Assembly: GCF_010882175.1 (NCBI RefSeq)
Contig: NZ_WKLH01000006.1
Location: 124,861-188,860, forward strand
Origin: Mangrovibacterium lignilyticum
GTDB taxonomy: Bacteria > Bacteroidota > Bacteroidia > Bacteroidales > Prolixibacteraceae
DNA length: 64,000 nucleotides
Direction of reading: 5' to 3'
A program made the position numbers and the translations under genes. Position 1 is the stretch's first letter; each line of letters starts with the position of its first letter. The notes under the pieces are model-generated. The model was not told the DNA's origin and made no database searches. It saw nothing but the letters and a program-made list of their open reading frames with translations. Below, piece after piece: positions 42,829-52,044 of this stretch.

Positions 42829-44181
42829 TTAAACAACCCCTTGGGCAATCATTGCTTGAGCGACTTTTACAAAGCCGCCTATATTCGCCCCATCGACATA
42901 GTTTATCCAGCCGTCTCTTTTTTGTCCATGTTTTAAACACATTGCATGTATTGTTCTCATGATTGTGTGCAAGCGGTCGTCGACCTCTTCGCGCGTCCAG
43001 TTTAAACGCATGCTGTTTTGAGCCATTTCAAGTCCGGAAACAGCAACCCCACCGGCATTTGCCGCTTTTCCCGGGGCATACAAAATTCTAGCCTTCAAAA
43101 AAAGATGAACTGCCTCGGGCGTGCAAGGCATATTCGCACCTTCAGCAACCACCTGGCACCCATTTTTCAAAAGCATCGCTGCATCATCTTCGTGAATTTC
43201 ATTTTCTGTCGCGCATGGCAAAGCCACGTCGCAAGCAATACGCCATGGTCTTTGTCCCGCATAAAACGGGCATCCGTATTTATCCGCATACGATTTAATT
43301 CTGCCGCGTTGCTCGTTCTTCAATTGGAAGATGTACGCCAATTTCTCCGGATCAATTCCATCCGGATCGTGAATAAATCCGCCTGAGTCAGACATTGTCA
43401 CGACTTTACCGCCCAACTCCAGCACTTTTTGCGCGGCGAATTGCGCTACATTTCCCGAACCGGAAATACAGACAACTTTTCCCTCCAGGCTTTCACCCTT
43501 GGTGTTCATCATCTCCTTGGCGAAATAAACGGTTCCATAACCAGTTGCCTCCGGCCGAATCAGGCTACCTCCCCACTCAATCCCCTTGCCGGTCAAAACA
43601 CCGGTAAATTCATTCCGAACCCGCTTATATTGGCCAAATAAGAAACCGATCTCTCTTCCTCCAACTCCAATATCACCCGCCGGCACATCTGTATTGGGCC
43701 CGATATGCCTGAAAAGCTCTGTCATAAAACTTTGACAGAAACGCATCACTTCCATGTCCGACTTATTCTTCGGGTCGAAGTCGGAACCGCCTTTGCCGCC
43801 GCCCATTGGCAAACTGGTAAGGCTATTCTTGAAAACCTGCTCAAAAGCCAAAAACTTCATAATACTGAGTGTTACCGTCGGGTGAAACCGCAATCCTCCT
43901 TTATAAGGGCCAATAGCCGAATTCATCTCAACCCGAAAACCCCTGTTTACTTGAATATTCCCGCGGTCATCGAGCCACGGAACCCGAAAATGAACAACAC
44001 GCTCGGGTTCAACCAGGCGCTCCAGAATTTTCATTTTCATGTATTTCGGATGATCCAGCAGATAAGGAGCCAAAGATTCGATAACCTCATGAACTGCCTG
44101 ATGAAATTCAAGCTGGTGTGGATCACTCGCTCGAACGTAAGCCATAAAATCTTGAATGAAATTTTCAATTGGGTTTTTCAT
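42829..44181 (-). CDS. gdhA: Glutamate dehydrogenase, predicted NADP-type
   Basis: Paralogue of the downstream GDH, 450 residues, with the same catalytic PMGGGKGGSDF block. Its nucleotide-binding region reads VVCISGSGNVAQFAAQKVLELGGKVVTMSDSGGFIHDPDG. The GSGNVAQ and SDS pattern matches the NADP-dependent E. coli GdhA rather than the NAD-type neighbour, suggesting an ammonia-assimilating role. Adjacent tandem arrangement points to an old duplication followed by cofactor divergence. Confidence 0.92.
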   Translation of the reverse strand: MKNPIENFIQDFMAYVRASDPHQLEFHQAVHEVIESLAPYLLDHPKYMKMKILERLVEPERVVHFRVPWLDDRGNIQVNRGFRVEMNSAIGPYKGGLRFHPTVTLSIMKFLAFEQVFKNSLTSLPMGGGKGGSDFDPKNKSDMEVMRFCQSFMTELFRHIGPNTDVPAGDIGVGGREIGFLFGQYKRVRNEFTGVLTGKGIEWGGSLIRPEATGYGTVYFAKEMMNTKGESLEGKVVCISGSGNVAQFAAQKVLELGGKVVTMSDSGGFIHDPDGIDPEKLAYIFQLKNEQRGRIKSYADKYGCPFYAGQRPWRIACDVALPCATENEIHEDDAAMLLKNGCQVVAEGANMPCTPEAVHLFLKARILYAPGKAANAGGVAVSGLEMAQNSMRLNWTREEVDDRLHTIMRTIHAMCLKHGQKRDGWINYVDGANIGGFVKVAQAMIAQGVV

Positions 44182-44503
44182 AGCAGCGCTAATTTAGTTT
44201 ACTATGAAGTTCGGGAATTATTTCTTATCAAAGAAGGTGTTTTTTAGCACATAAATTTGAATATCAAATACTTAACAAACAAACCTCGTCATTTTATCAC
44301 AAAACACAGCTCAGAATAACTGAATCGTAAGTAAAGCACGGACTAAACTTAATATCTATCAAAAATATTCGCTTATGGGAGTAAAACAGCAATTCAACCT
44401 CGCAAAACATTCATTCATCAAAAACCTTGATCGGCTATCCTGTGAGATCGCTTTATTTAACTAAATTTGGAACGAACAATCAGCTAAATCTCTGTTAAAA
44501 GAA
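44182..44503. other. Intergenic region between divergent gdhA and CPBP genes
   Basis: AT-rich, no gene seen. It contains the plus-strand -7 element at 44462-44469 and a second perfect TAAATTTG at 44252-44259 that has no gene close behind it. CTAATTTA near 44190, one mismatch from a minus-strand -7 element, could serve gdhA. Confidence 0.5.
44462..44469 (+). promoter_or_regulatory. -7 element TAAATTTG before the CPBP gene
   Basis: Perfect TAnnTTTG 34 bp upstream of the ATG at 44504; at the -33 position only CTG is seen. Confidence 0.5.
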
Positions 44504-45298
44504 ATGCAACGTCATTACCCTAATTTACTCCAGTCAATTGCGTTGTTCTTGCAATTGATATTAGTGATGGCAATCATCCTTCTGCCCTATGTCATATTCC
44601 GATATATCACGAACAACGCAGGTATTCTGTCAAGGTTTGATTCATTTTATTTTTACGGCTCCAAAATTACCGCACAACTATTGATCATTTTCTACGCCTT
44701 CAGAAAGATTCGAAAAACAGACTCATTCAGCCTCAAAAAAGAACTAAATGTAAATTTCAGGTCACACTGGCTGTTTGCGATACTGGGAGCCATCGCTTTA
44801 ATATTCCTTATGGAGCCGCTGGAGCAATTCGTGCCTGCTACCAGCATATTGCAATTACATTTTGCGAATCTGACCAACCAAAAGTTTGGTTCGCTCCTTT
44901 TCATTGTCATTCTTTCGCCAATCATGAATGAAACAATTTTCAGAGGCGTAATACTGAGAGGCCTTTTAAAAAACTACAAACCAGTTGTCAGCATCTTACT
45001 TGGGTCCTTGATTTTTGCGCTATTTCACGTTTCACTTCTGCAGGCGGTTATCGCATTTGCACTTAGCCTTTTCATTGGTTTTATATACTGGCAAACTCGC
45101 TCACTGGCTTTATGCATTCTTTTGCACATCCTAAACAACGGCATTGCCTACACAATCATCATACTTGCCGGCGAAATAAAAAGCACGGCAAGCCTAATAG
45201 ACAATACCCTTTTATACCTGACTTTTTACCTGGCAGCAGCCATGATATTCTCAACCAGCTTGCTACAAGTATATAAAAAGAACGAACTAAACCTATAA
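44504..45298 (+). CDS. CPBP (Abi/Rce1-like) intramembrane protease family protein
   Basis: A 264-residue polytopic protein with about seven membrane segments. CPBP motifs: motif 1 is N142-E-T-I-F-R147 instead of the usual EExxxR, motif 2 is F171-ALF-H175 and motif 3 is H208-ILN-N212. The first Glu of motif 1, thought to act as general base in Rce1-type proteases, is Asn here, so catalytic competence is uncertain. Substrate unknown; it is not beside a bacteriocin or type II CAAX system. Confidence 0.85.
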   Translation: MQRHYPNLLQSIALFLQLILVMAIILLPYVIFRYITNNAGILSRFDSFYFYGSKITAQLLIIFYAFRKIRKTDSFSLKKELNVNFRSHWLFAILGAIALIFLMEPLEQFVPATSILQLHFANLTNQKFGSLLFIVILSPIMNETIFRGVILRGLLKNYKPVVSILLGSLIFALFHVSLLQAVIAFALSLFIGFIYWQTRSLALCILLHILNNGIAYTIIILAGEIKSTASLIDNTLLYLTFYLAAAMIFSTSLLQVYKKNELNL

Positions 45299-45324
45299 CA
45301 ATAGCACGTCATCGGGATTATTTG

Positions 45325-45332
45325 TATTTTTG
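45325..45332 (+). promoter_or_regulatory. -7 element TATTTTTG before the cyclophilin gene
   Basis: Perfect TAnnTTTG, 26 bp upstream of the ATG at 45359. Confidence 0.55.
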
Positions 45333-45358
45333 AGGCTGAATTTTAATCAATAAGAAGA

Positions 45359-45796
45359 ATGAAAAAAGCAGAAATCCATACTGTCAAGGGAGTTATGAAG
45401 GTTAACTTCTATGAAGAAGATGCTCCGGGAACAGTTGAGAACTTTGTCAAACTTTCGAAAGACGGATTCTACGATGGTTTAACTTTTCACCGCGTAATCC
45501 CGAACTTTGTAATCCAGGGAGGATGTCCGGACGGAACTGGTGCCGGTGGCCCGGGATATACGATTAAGTGCGAACTAAGCGGTGAAAACCAATACCATGA
45601 CCGTGGCGTTTTATCAATGGCTCACGCCGGAAGAAACACTGGTGGCTCACAATTCTTTATTTGCCACAGTCGCCAAAATACAGCGCATCTCGATCGTAAA
45701 CATACCTGCTTTGGCAAGGTCTACGAAGGCCTTGAGGTAATCGATGCGATCCGACCCGGCGATGTAATTGAAAAAATCATTATCATCGAAGAATAA
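45359..45796 (+). CDS. Peptidyl-prolyl cis-trans isomerase, cyclophilin type
   Basis: A 145-residue cyclophilin without signal peptide, so probably cytoplasmic (PpiB-like). Motifs are [27 protein letters not shown], with the catalytic Arg in HRV, then [14 protein letters not shown] and [14 protein letters not shown]. It is shorter than eukaryotic cyclophilins, as is usual for this bacterial group. Its own promoter and terminator make it a single-gene unit. Confidence 0.95.
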   Translation: MKKAEIHTVKGVMKVNFYEEDAPGTVENFVKLSKDGFYDGLTFHRVIPNFVIQGGCPDGTGAGGPGYTIKCELSGENQYHDRGVLSMAHAGRNTGGSQFFICHSRQNTAHLDRKHTCFGKVYEGLEVIDAIRPGDVIEKIIIIEE

Positions 45797-45800
45797 TTCA

Positions 45801-45825
45801 AAAGCCGGTAACAACCGGCTTTTTT
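45801..45825 (+). terminator. Intrinsic terminator after cyclophilin
   Basis: Nine-base-pair perfect stem AAAGCCGGT / ACCGGCTTT, 4-nt loop, T-run. Confidence 0.9.
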
Positions 45826-45870
45826 AAGCTCTCACTTTTTTTCTTTTTGTATCATTCAAAAAGTCCAGCC

Positions 45871-46758
45871 ATGTCTCCCAACATCAAAGGCATCGTTTTC
45901 TCACTTTCGTCTGTTTTTATGTTTGCCTTAATGGCCATTCTGGTTCGCATGATTCCGCATGTGCCCCCTTACCAATCCAGCTTTGTTCGTTTTACGATTG
46001 GCTTGGCCATCATTGGTATTTTAGCCATGTTCAAACTTATTCCGCTAAAATTTCGCGACCGAAAAAACCTGTTTCTCCGAGGCCTGATTGGTGGCATCGC
46101 TGTTTACTTATTTTACCTGTCGATCGTAAGGCTTGGGATCGGAAAAGGATCAGCCTATGTTTATTCATACCCGGTTTTTGCCACCTTGCTTTCCATGGTC
46201 ATGCTGAAAGAAAAAGTTGAAGGAATAAAGTTTATCCCGATCATCTGCTCTATAGGAGGCCTGGTACTACTTTCAACAGGACACGTAAACGGGTCTGCCA
46301 TCAGTTTTGGGTGGAATGAAATCATCGCTATTAGCGCATCAATCACCACTGCATTGGCCGTTGTCTATGTCAAAAAACTACACAACAGCGATAATTCCTA
46401 CGCTATTTTCTTCGCCCAAAGCATCATCGGTTTTTGGCTGTTTCTAATTCCCTCGGGCTTAACACAAGGGCAAGGCAACTCGTTCGATTTAACCATTTTG
46501 ATCATATTGGCATTCGTCGCAACTATAGGCCAATTATTTATGACAGAAGGCTACCGCTATGTGAATGTGGCCACAGGCTCCCTTTTTCAGTCCATGGTTC
46601 CTGTCCTTAACCTGCTGGCCGGCTATTATATTTTTCACGAAGAATTTAGCAGTACCGAAACGCTTGGCGCTTTCATTATTATTATCTCCTGCATTTCATT
46701 GGTATTTATCAACTACCACAAAGGGCGTCGCAGCCGGATCTTCAAACTCGTGGAATAA
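45871..46758 (+). CDS. EamA-family (drug/metabolite) transporter
   Basis: The 295-residue product has ten predicted membrane segments in two EamA repeats, e.g. FSLSSVFMFALMAILVRM at the start and GSLFQSMVPVLNLLAGYYIF in the second half. Substrate unknown. The frame extends to a TTG at 45847, but the ATG at 45871 (MSPNIKGIVF) gives a typical start; the TTG sits in a T-rich, promoter-like stretch. Confidence 0.88.
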   Translation: MSPNIKGIVFSLSSVFMFALMAILVRMIPHVPPYQSSFVRFTIGLAIIGILAMFKLIPLKFRDRKNLFLRGLIGGIAVYLFYLSIVRLGIGKGSAYVYSYPVFATLLSMVMLKEKVEGIKFIPIICSIGGLVLLSTGHVNGSAISFGWNEIIAISASITTALAVVYVKKLHNSDNSYAIFFAQSIIGFWLFLIPSGLTQGQGNSFDLTILIILAFVATIGQLFMTEGYRYVNVATGSLFQSMVPVLNLLAGYYIFHEEFSSTETLGAFIIIISCISLVFINYHKGRRSRIFKLVE

Positions 46759-46812
46759 GAAACCCAATAAACATTCCTGCTTCCATCCTGTTTTAAATGA
46801 AAAACAGATTTT

Positions 46813-47205
46813 ATGGAAGCCCAAGTTGCGTTTTATAAGCAAAAATTACAATACGAAACTGATAGCTGGGACTTGGCAGAAGCCCTAAAAAGCACCAATG
46901 ACATTGTTGTTATTGACGCCAGGGCAGTCTCAGCCTGGGAGAAAGAACATATTCCCGGATCGACGAACCTGCCACACCGCGAAATCAATAACCAAAGCAC
47001 TGAAAATCTCGATCGGTCAAAATTATACATTACCTATTGCGACGGAATTGGATGCAATGCATCAACCAAGGCGGCATTTCAGCTTTCAAGACTGGGGTTT
47101 AGGGTCAAAGAATTGATCGGAGGTCTGGACTGGTGGAAACGCGATGGCTACGAAACACAAGGAACACTTGCTCAAAGCCGGGAACTCACAAACTGTGGCT
47201 GTTAA
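46813..47205 (+). CDS. Rhodanese-like protein with seven-residue active loop
   Basis: Single rhodanese domain, 130 residues. VVIDARAVSAWEKEHIPGSTNLPHREI and LIGGLDWWKRDGY are family segments. The active loop is Y75-C76-D-G-I-G-C81-N: it is one residue longer than the six-residue loop of sulfurtransferases and has a second Cys, as in a subgroup with CxGxGC loops. The C-terminus ends NCGC, giving another Cys pair that might take part in thiol chemistry. Confidence 0.85.
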   Translation: MEAQVAFYKQKLQYETDSWDLAEALKSTNDIVVIDARAVSAWEKEHIPGSTNLPHREINNQSTENLDRSKLYITYCDGIGCNASTKAAFQLSRLGFRVKELIGGLDWWKRDGYETQGTLAQSRELTNCGC

Positions 47206-47235
47206 CTGACTTCAGCTATTCCGCAAAACAAACAC

Positions 47236-48411
47236 TCAGGCTGACCGCGGATGAACTAAAAACAGGATTAGAAAAAACATCAGCAAGGCAAACAAAGCCC
47301 CTCCTGTAAAAGCAAGAGTGATCCCTCCAAACTGGTAGAAAATTCCAATCAATAACGGCCCTAAAGTCTGACCAATACGAAGAACCATTGAATTTAGCGA
47401 CATAAAAGCTGCTCTTTCCCTAATAGACGCCAATCCTACCAACATATTCTGCAAGGCCGGAATGAGAATACCGTGCCCCAAACCAAAAATCGCAATTCCG
47501 ACGATAATCCCCTGCCAGTGGAAGGCTTTACTGAGCAAAACCATCGCCCCCATGTAAAGAAGAGTTGCCAATAGTAATTGACTTTTGGCGCTCAGCAATT
47601 TATTAACGCGGGCCATTTGAAAAGAAGTTAAAGCAGTAATCGCCGACATGAGCGACATCGTTCCTCCAATTACCACAGATTCAGCATGCATTCTTGTACC
47701 TAACAACAAGGGGAAATAAGTCAGGTACGCGCCGTACAAAATCACGAACAACAAAATATTAGCACCGAACAGCCCCCAAACAATCTTTCGGTTAATCGTG
47801 TGCCACACATTCGAAAAATAAGTACTCAAAATCGGCTTATTGGCTGGCTCCGGATTCTGAAGATTCAACAATACAATTATTGCCAGCGGAACTGCCACAA
47901 TGGGAAGCACAAAAACATATTGCCAGCCAAGGGTCGTCAACAAACCACCCAATGCTGGATACGAGGCCGTACCAATACTTAAAACACTCGCATTATAGCC
48001 CATTGCTGCAACACGATCATCTCCGGTAAACAAATCACCGATTAATGTTACGTTAATACTTCCCAACGAACTGGCTCCAATTCCCTGTATTAAGCGCATA
48101 AGCAAAAGCCATTGAAAATCGCGAACAAAAAAACAGGCAAAACCTGCCACACCAAACAGAACCAAGGATGGAATAAGAATCACCTTTCGCCCAAGCCGAT
48201 CAGCTAAGATTCCCGCTAGCGGAGTCAAGAATATTCCGGGCAATGTAAACGCAACAATCAACCAGCCAACCTGTCGCGCAGTGATCTGAAAGTACCTTAT
48301 TACCTCGGGAAAAGCAGGCGTTATACTGGCTACTCCCATCACAGCAACTAAGGTGACTCCAAAAACAAGCTGCAAATTCTTATTGAGAAGCACTGATTGG
48401 GGATTGGCCAT
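47236..48411 (-). CDS. MFS transporter (DHA1-like)
   Basis: A 391-residue protein with about twelve membrane segments. The MFS motif A appears after helix 2 as GILADRLGRKVILIP, and motif C-like sequence as GTASYPALGGLL. The substrate cannot be told; similarity to drug-proton antiporters suggests efflux. Convergent with the rhodanese gene. Confidence 0.88.
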   Translation of the reverse strand: MANPQSVLLNKNLQLVFGVTLVAVMGVASITPAFPEVIRYFQITARQVGWLIVAFTLPGIFLTPLAGILADRLGRKVILIPSLVLFGVAGFACFFVRDFQWLLLMRLIQGIGASSLGSINVTLIGDLFTGDDRVAAMGYNASVLSIGTASYPALGGLLTTLGWQYVFVLPIVAVPLAIIVLLNLQNPEPANKPILSTYFSNVWHTINRKIVWGLFGANILLFVILYGAYLTYFPLLLGTRMHAESVVIGGTMSLMSAITALTSFQMARVNKLLSAKSQLLLATLLYMGAMVLLSKAFHWQGIIVGIAIFGLGHGILIPALQNMLVGLASIRERAAFMSLNSMVLRIGQTLGPLLIGIFYQFGGITLAFTGGALFALLMFFLILFLVHPRSA

Positions 48412-48544
48412 GCTTGAATTTTTAAGCAGTTAATTTCAGTCAATTAAGACCTACTATCCCAAAGATAAACACAAAGTTTAGCTTTTAGCGCTATTCAAAA
48501 ATAAAAACACACCAAGTCAACCAAAGGACAAACGCATCCCAACT

Positions 48545-48586
48545 AAAAAAACAGGTTGTCGATTTCAAGAAGAAATCAACAACCTG
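48545..48586 (-). terminator. Terminator of the CBM48 gene
   Basis: Minus-strand stem CAGGTTGTTGATTT / AAATCGACAACCTG (14 bp with one T-G pair), 7-nt loop, then seven Ts. Lies 25 bp after the stop at 48611. Confidence 0.85.
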
Positions 48587-48610
48587 CAATAAGTTCTGTC
48601 TCTGTTTATC

Positions 48611-48916
48611 TTATACGCTTAACACGCTATTCTCGCTTCCAAAACTGTTGGCAGCATATCCGTCTGCCTCAGGCTCGTTATACCAAATTCCACCGCCAAC
48701 CAAATAGCGGAATTCATACGCTTTACCGGATTCTAATTCCAAAACACAAGTAAATTCTCCTGTTTTCAATTTTTTCATGGGTGTGCCGATCAGGTCCCAG
48801 TTATTAAAATCTCCAACAATTGTAACGGCATCTGCACCGGCTGCCATCTCTTTTGAAACACGGAAGGTAACTTTACAAACCGGCTTCGATTTTAACATTT
48901 GTTTCTTTAAACTCAT
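48611..48916 (-). CDS. Stand-alone CBM48 / isoamylase N-terminal domain protein
   Basis: A 101-residue protein consisting of one early-set immunoglobulin-like domain of the glycogen-binding (CBM48, AMPK-beta) type: KVTFRVSKE, VTIVGDFNNWD (the hallmark), LELESGKAYEFRYLVGGG and WYNEPEADGYAANSFGSENSVL. There is no catalytic domain and no glycogen gene beside it. I infer binding to glycogen or regulation of an unlinked enzyme. It has its own terminator. Confidence 0.88.
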   Translation of the reverse strand: MSLKKQMLKSKPVCKVTFRVSKEMAAGADAVTIVGDFNNWDLIGTPMKKLKTGEFTCVLELESGKAYEFRYLVGGGIWYNEPEADGYAANSFGSENSVLSV

Positions 48917-49335
48917 ACCTATAACAATTTTATTTTATGTAATCCATTGATTTTAAAACCTAAAAATAAAAGACTCAAAAAAATAAACACTCAAAAACGA
49001 ACAGGCAAATTCAAATTATTTCCAATAAATTAATATTTCTGCATCTGCGTGGAACATTTAGAATGTTATTGTTCAGACTACAGTAAACTTGCGTTTTATC
49101 TTTCTTGTGAAAATTCTCAATACAAACCTTAAATTACAAAAAGCTCAAAACACTTCCAATTTTAGTCAGAGTTAACACCGTGAACTCTAAGCAGATTTTC
49201 CTATCTTTGCGCCTCAGTTTTTGAGTAGAAATTATTTCCCGTTCAGAATGTCGAACAGAGATAAACTGCAAGAAATCCACTGAAATAAACAACAACAGGT
49301 CAGCGACCTTAGAATGCTTAAAATCAACCATTATC
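48917..49335. other. Intergenic region upstream of leuS
   Basis: A 419-bp AT-rich stretch between the divergent CBM48 gene and leuS. It holds the leuS -7 element (49202) and a small inverted repeat AACATT-TAG-AATGTT around 49053. The roughly 120-nt leuS leader shows no T-box pattern to my eye. No gene seen; a 77-codon minus-strand frame at 49134-49367 overlaps leuS and looks random. Confidence 0.5.
49202..49209 (+). promoter_or_regulatory. -7 element TATCTTTG upstream of leuS
   Basis: Perfect TAnnTTTG; GTG at the -33 position (49180-49182) with a 19-bp spacer is one mismatch from TTG. It predicts a leader of about 120 nt before the leuS ATG. Confidence 0.55.
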
Positions 49336-51987
49336 ATGGAATACAAATTCTGGGAAATTGAGCCCAAATGGCAAGCTTACTGGGAGGAACACAAAACCTT
49401 CAAAACCGAAAACGATTTTTCGAAACCGAAATATTACATCCTCGACATGTTCCCTTATCCGTCAGGAGCAGGACTGCATGTGGGACATCCTGAAGGATAT
49501 ACTGCAACCGATATCATCAGTCGTTACAAACGAATGAAAGGGTTTAACGTACTTCATCCAATGGGATGGGATGCTTTTGGCTTGCCAGCCGAACAATATG
49601 CCATTCAAACCGGAACACACCCTGCCGTTACGACTCAGAAAAACTGTGACAACTTCCGTCGCCAGATCAAAACACTGGGATTGAGTTACGACTGGGATCG
49701 TGAGATCAACACAACCGACCCCAAATATTTCAAGTGGACTCAGTGGATTTTCACCAAACTTTACAACACTTGGTTTGATGCAGAGCAAGGCAAAGGTCGT
49801 CCGATTAGCGAGTTGCCGATTCCTGAGGATGTAAAAGCTGAAGGCGACGCAGCGATAAAAGAATACATCAGCAAAAAACGCCTGGCTTACTACGACAATG
49901 CACAAGTTTGGTGGTGTGCCAGCTGTAAAACAGTTTGTGCCAATGAGGAAGTTCTGACGGACGGCTCGCACGAAAAATGCGGGCATCAGGTGAAACGCAA
50001 AAACCTGAAACAATGGCTGCTGCGCATCCCTCATTATGCCCAACGATTACTGGAAGGACTGGATAATCTGGATTGGCCGGAAGGCGTAAAAGACATGCAG
50101 AAAAACTGGATTGGCAAATCAACCGGTGCTGAAGTTGATTTCAAACTGGAAGGTTTAACCGAAAATCTGCGAGTGTACACCACCCGCCCGGATACTCTTT
50201 TCGGTGCTACCTACATGGTCATCTCGCCTGAGCACCCCATGATGAGTGAGATTGTCACTGCCGACAACAAAGAAAAAGTTGAAAAGTACATTCAGGCCGC
50301 TTCGCTGAAGTCTGATCTGGATCGTACCGAATTAAATAAAGAAAAAACCGGTGTATTTACCGGTCGCCATGCGATTAACCCAATCAACGGCAAACAAATT
50401 CCGGTTTGGGTGGCCGATTATGTATTGATGGGTTATGGAACCGGAGCGATCATGGCTGTACCGGCACACGACACCCGCGACTTCGAATTTGCTGTCAAAT
50501 TCGAAATTCCTGTCAACTGCATTCTTGACCCGAAAGATGCCGACGAAGAAACCCGGGAACTTGTTTTAGCAGGCAAAGCATGCTGGACCGAAGATGGTGC
50601 TTACATCAATTCGTCAAGCAGTGAAACCGGAATCGACATCAACGGCCTCAACAAAAAAGAAGGAATTTCAAAAGTCATCGACTGGTTAGAAGCGAAAGGA
50701 ATTGGAACATCGACCATTAACTTCAAACTGCGCGACTGGCTTTTCAGCCGCCAGCGTTACTGGGGCGAACCTTTCCCTGTTATCCACTGGGAAGATGGTG
50801 AAGTAACCGTCGTGGAAGATGAGCTGCCTGTAAGCTTGCCGGATCTGGAAAAATTTGAACCGGGCGAAGGAGGCGAATCACCACTGGCAAATGCCGGCGA
50901 CTGGCTAACCGTTGTTGACAAAAACGGACGCAAAGGCCGCCGCGAAACCAACACCATGCCACAATGGGCCGGATCGTGCTGGTATTACCTGCGCTACATC
51001 GACCCCAAAAACGACGAGCAAATCTTCGATCCTAAAGTAGAAAACTACTGGATGCCGGTCGATTTATATATTGGTGGTGCTGAACATGCTGTACTCCACT
51101 TGTTGTACTCCCGCTTTTGGCACAAGGTCCTGTTTGACCTGGGTATCGTTTCAACCGAGGAGCCCTTTCAAAAGCTGTTCAACCAGGGAATGATCCTGGC
51201 TTTTGCCTACGAAGCTCAATCAGGTGCTAAAGTCGCATCGGATTTAGTCGAAGAAAAAGACGGTAAATATTTCCACACCCAAACCGGTGAGGAAGTGCGT
51301 CAGATTGTAGCCAAAATGTCGAAGTCGCTGAAAAACGTGATCAACCCCGACGATGTTGTGGAAAAGTACGGTGCCGATTCACTTCGTCTGTACGAAATGT
51401 TTATGGGACCACTGGACGACACCAAGCCGTGGGCGGAAAACGGAGTCAAAGGAGTGTCCGGATTTTTGGGGCGCGCCTGCCGTTTCTTCGGAAACCTCGA
51501 TAACATTGTTGAAGGCGAAGAAGACAAAGAAGTACTCAAGCTGCTGCAACAGACCATTATTAAAGTTGGCGACGATATTGAAAACCTGAAATTCAACACA
51601 GGTATTTCAGCCTTGATGGTTTTCAATAACCTGGCTATGAAAAAAGGAAAGGTAACCAAAGCAACAGCCGAAATCTTTGCAAAGATACTAGCGCCATATG
51701 CACCTCACCTGGCTGAAGAACTTTGGCAGCTGTATGGTAATACCGACACCCTGGCCTATGCAAGCTGGCCGGTAGCCGACACCAGCCTGTTGGTTGAAGA
51801 CTCGTTCGAATATCCGGTTTCGTTTAATGGTAAAGTGCGTTTCAAACTGGCTATGCCAATGGATGCCCCCAAAGATGAAATTGAGCAATCAGTTCTGGCT
51901 CATGAGCTGGCACAAAAATGGCTCGACGGCAAAACACCGAAGAAAGTCATCATCGTACCGAAGAAGATCATTAACGTGGTATTATAA
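49336..51987 (+). CDS. leuS: Leucyl-tRNA synthetase
   Basis: Class I synthetase of 883 residues. The HIGH signature appears as HVGH (residues 48-51 in [16 protein letters not shown]) and KMSKS at 660-664. The connective polypeptide editing domain ([39 protein letters not shown]) is complete, so it should remove mischarged amino acids. The zinc-ribbon-like part ([15 protein letters not shown]...CGHQ) is intact. A hairpin terminator follows. Confidence 0.97.
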   Translation: MEYKFWEIEPKWQAYWEEHKTFKTENDFSKPKYYILDMFPYPSGAGLHVGHPEGYTATDIISRYKRMKGFNVLHPMGWDAFGLPAEQYAIQTGTHPAVTTQKNCDNFRRQIKTLGLSYDWDREINTTDPKYFKWTQWIFTKLYNTWFDAEQGKGRPISELPIPEDVKAEGDAAIKEYISKKRLAYYDNAQVWWCASCKTVCANEEVLTDGSHEKCGHQVKRKNLKQWLLRIPHYAQRLLEGLDNLDWPEGVKDMQKNWIGKSTGAEVDFKLEGLTENLRVYTTRPDTLFGATYMVISPEHPMMSEIVTADNKEKVEKYIQAASLKSDLDRTELNKEKTGVFTGRHAINPINGKQIPVWVADYVLMGYGTGAIMAVPAHDTRDFEFAVKFEIPVNCILDPKDADEETRELVLAGKACWTEDGAYINSSSSETGIDINGLNKKEGISKVIDWLEAKGIGTSTINFKLRDWLFSRQRYWGEPFPVIHWEDGEVTVVEDELPVSLPDLEKFEPGEGGESPLANAGDWLTVVDKNGRKGRRETNTMPQWAGSCWYYLRYIDPKNDEQIFDPKVENYWMPVDLYIGGAEHAVLHLLYSRFWHKVLFDLGIVSTEEPFQKLFNQGMILAFAYEAQSGAKVASDLVEEKDGKYFHTQTGEEVRQIVAKMSKSLKNVINPDDVVEKYGADSLRLYEMFMGPLDDTKPWAENGVKGVSGFLGRACRFFGNLDNIVEGEEDKEVLKLLQQTIIKVGDDIENLKFNTGISALMVFNNLAMKKGKVTKATAEIFAKILAPYAPHLAEELWQLYGNTDTLAYASWPVADTSLLVEDSFEYPVSFNGKVRFKLAMPMDAPKDEIEQSVLAHELAQKWLDGKTPKKVIIVPKKIINVVL

Positions 51988-52011
51988 TACCATTCAGATA
52001 TAATATTGAGG

Positions 52012-52044
52012 AGATCCGTACCGTCGTTGGTGCGGATCTTTTTC
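52012..52044 (+). terminator. Intrinsic terminator after leuS
   Basis: Eleven-base-pair stem AGATCCGTACC / GGTGCGGATCT (one T-G pair), 6-nt loop and a T-run. Its end touches the stop codon of the converging SDR gene. Confidence 0.85.

Noticed and set aside
45847-45870. TTG start for the EamA transporter
   Set aside because: Lies in a T-rich promoter-like stretch; the ATG at 45871 gives the usual N-terminus.
49210-49335. T-box leader of leuS
   Set aside because: No T-box sequence or antiterminator/terminator pair could be seen; T-boxes are not expected in this phylum.
49134-49367. 77-codon minus-strand frame upstream of leuS
   Set aside because: Overlaps the leuS start and promoter and shows no protein-like pattern.
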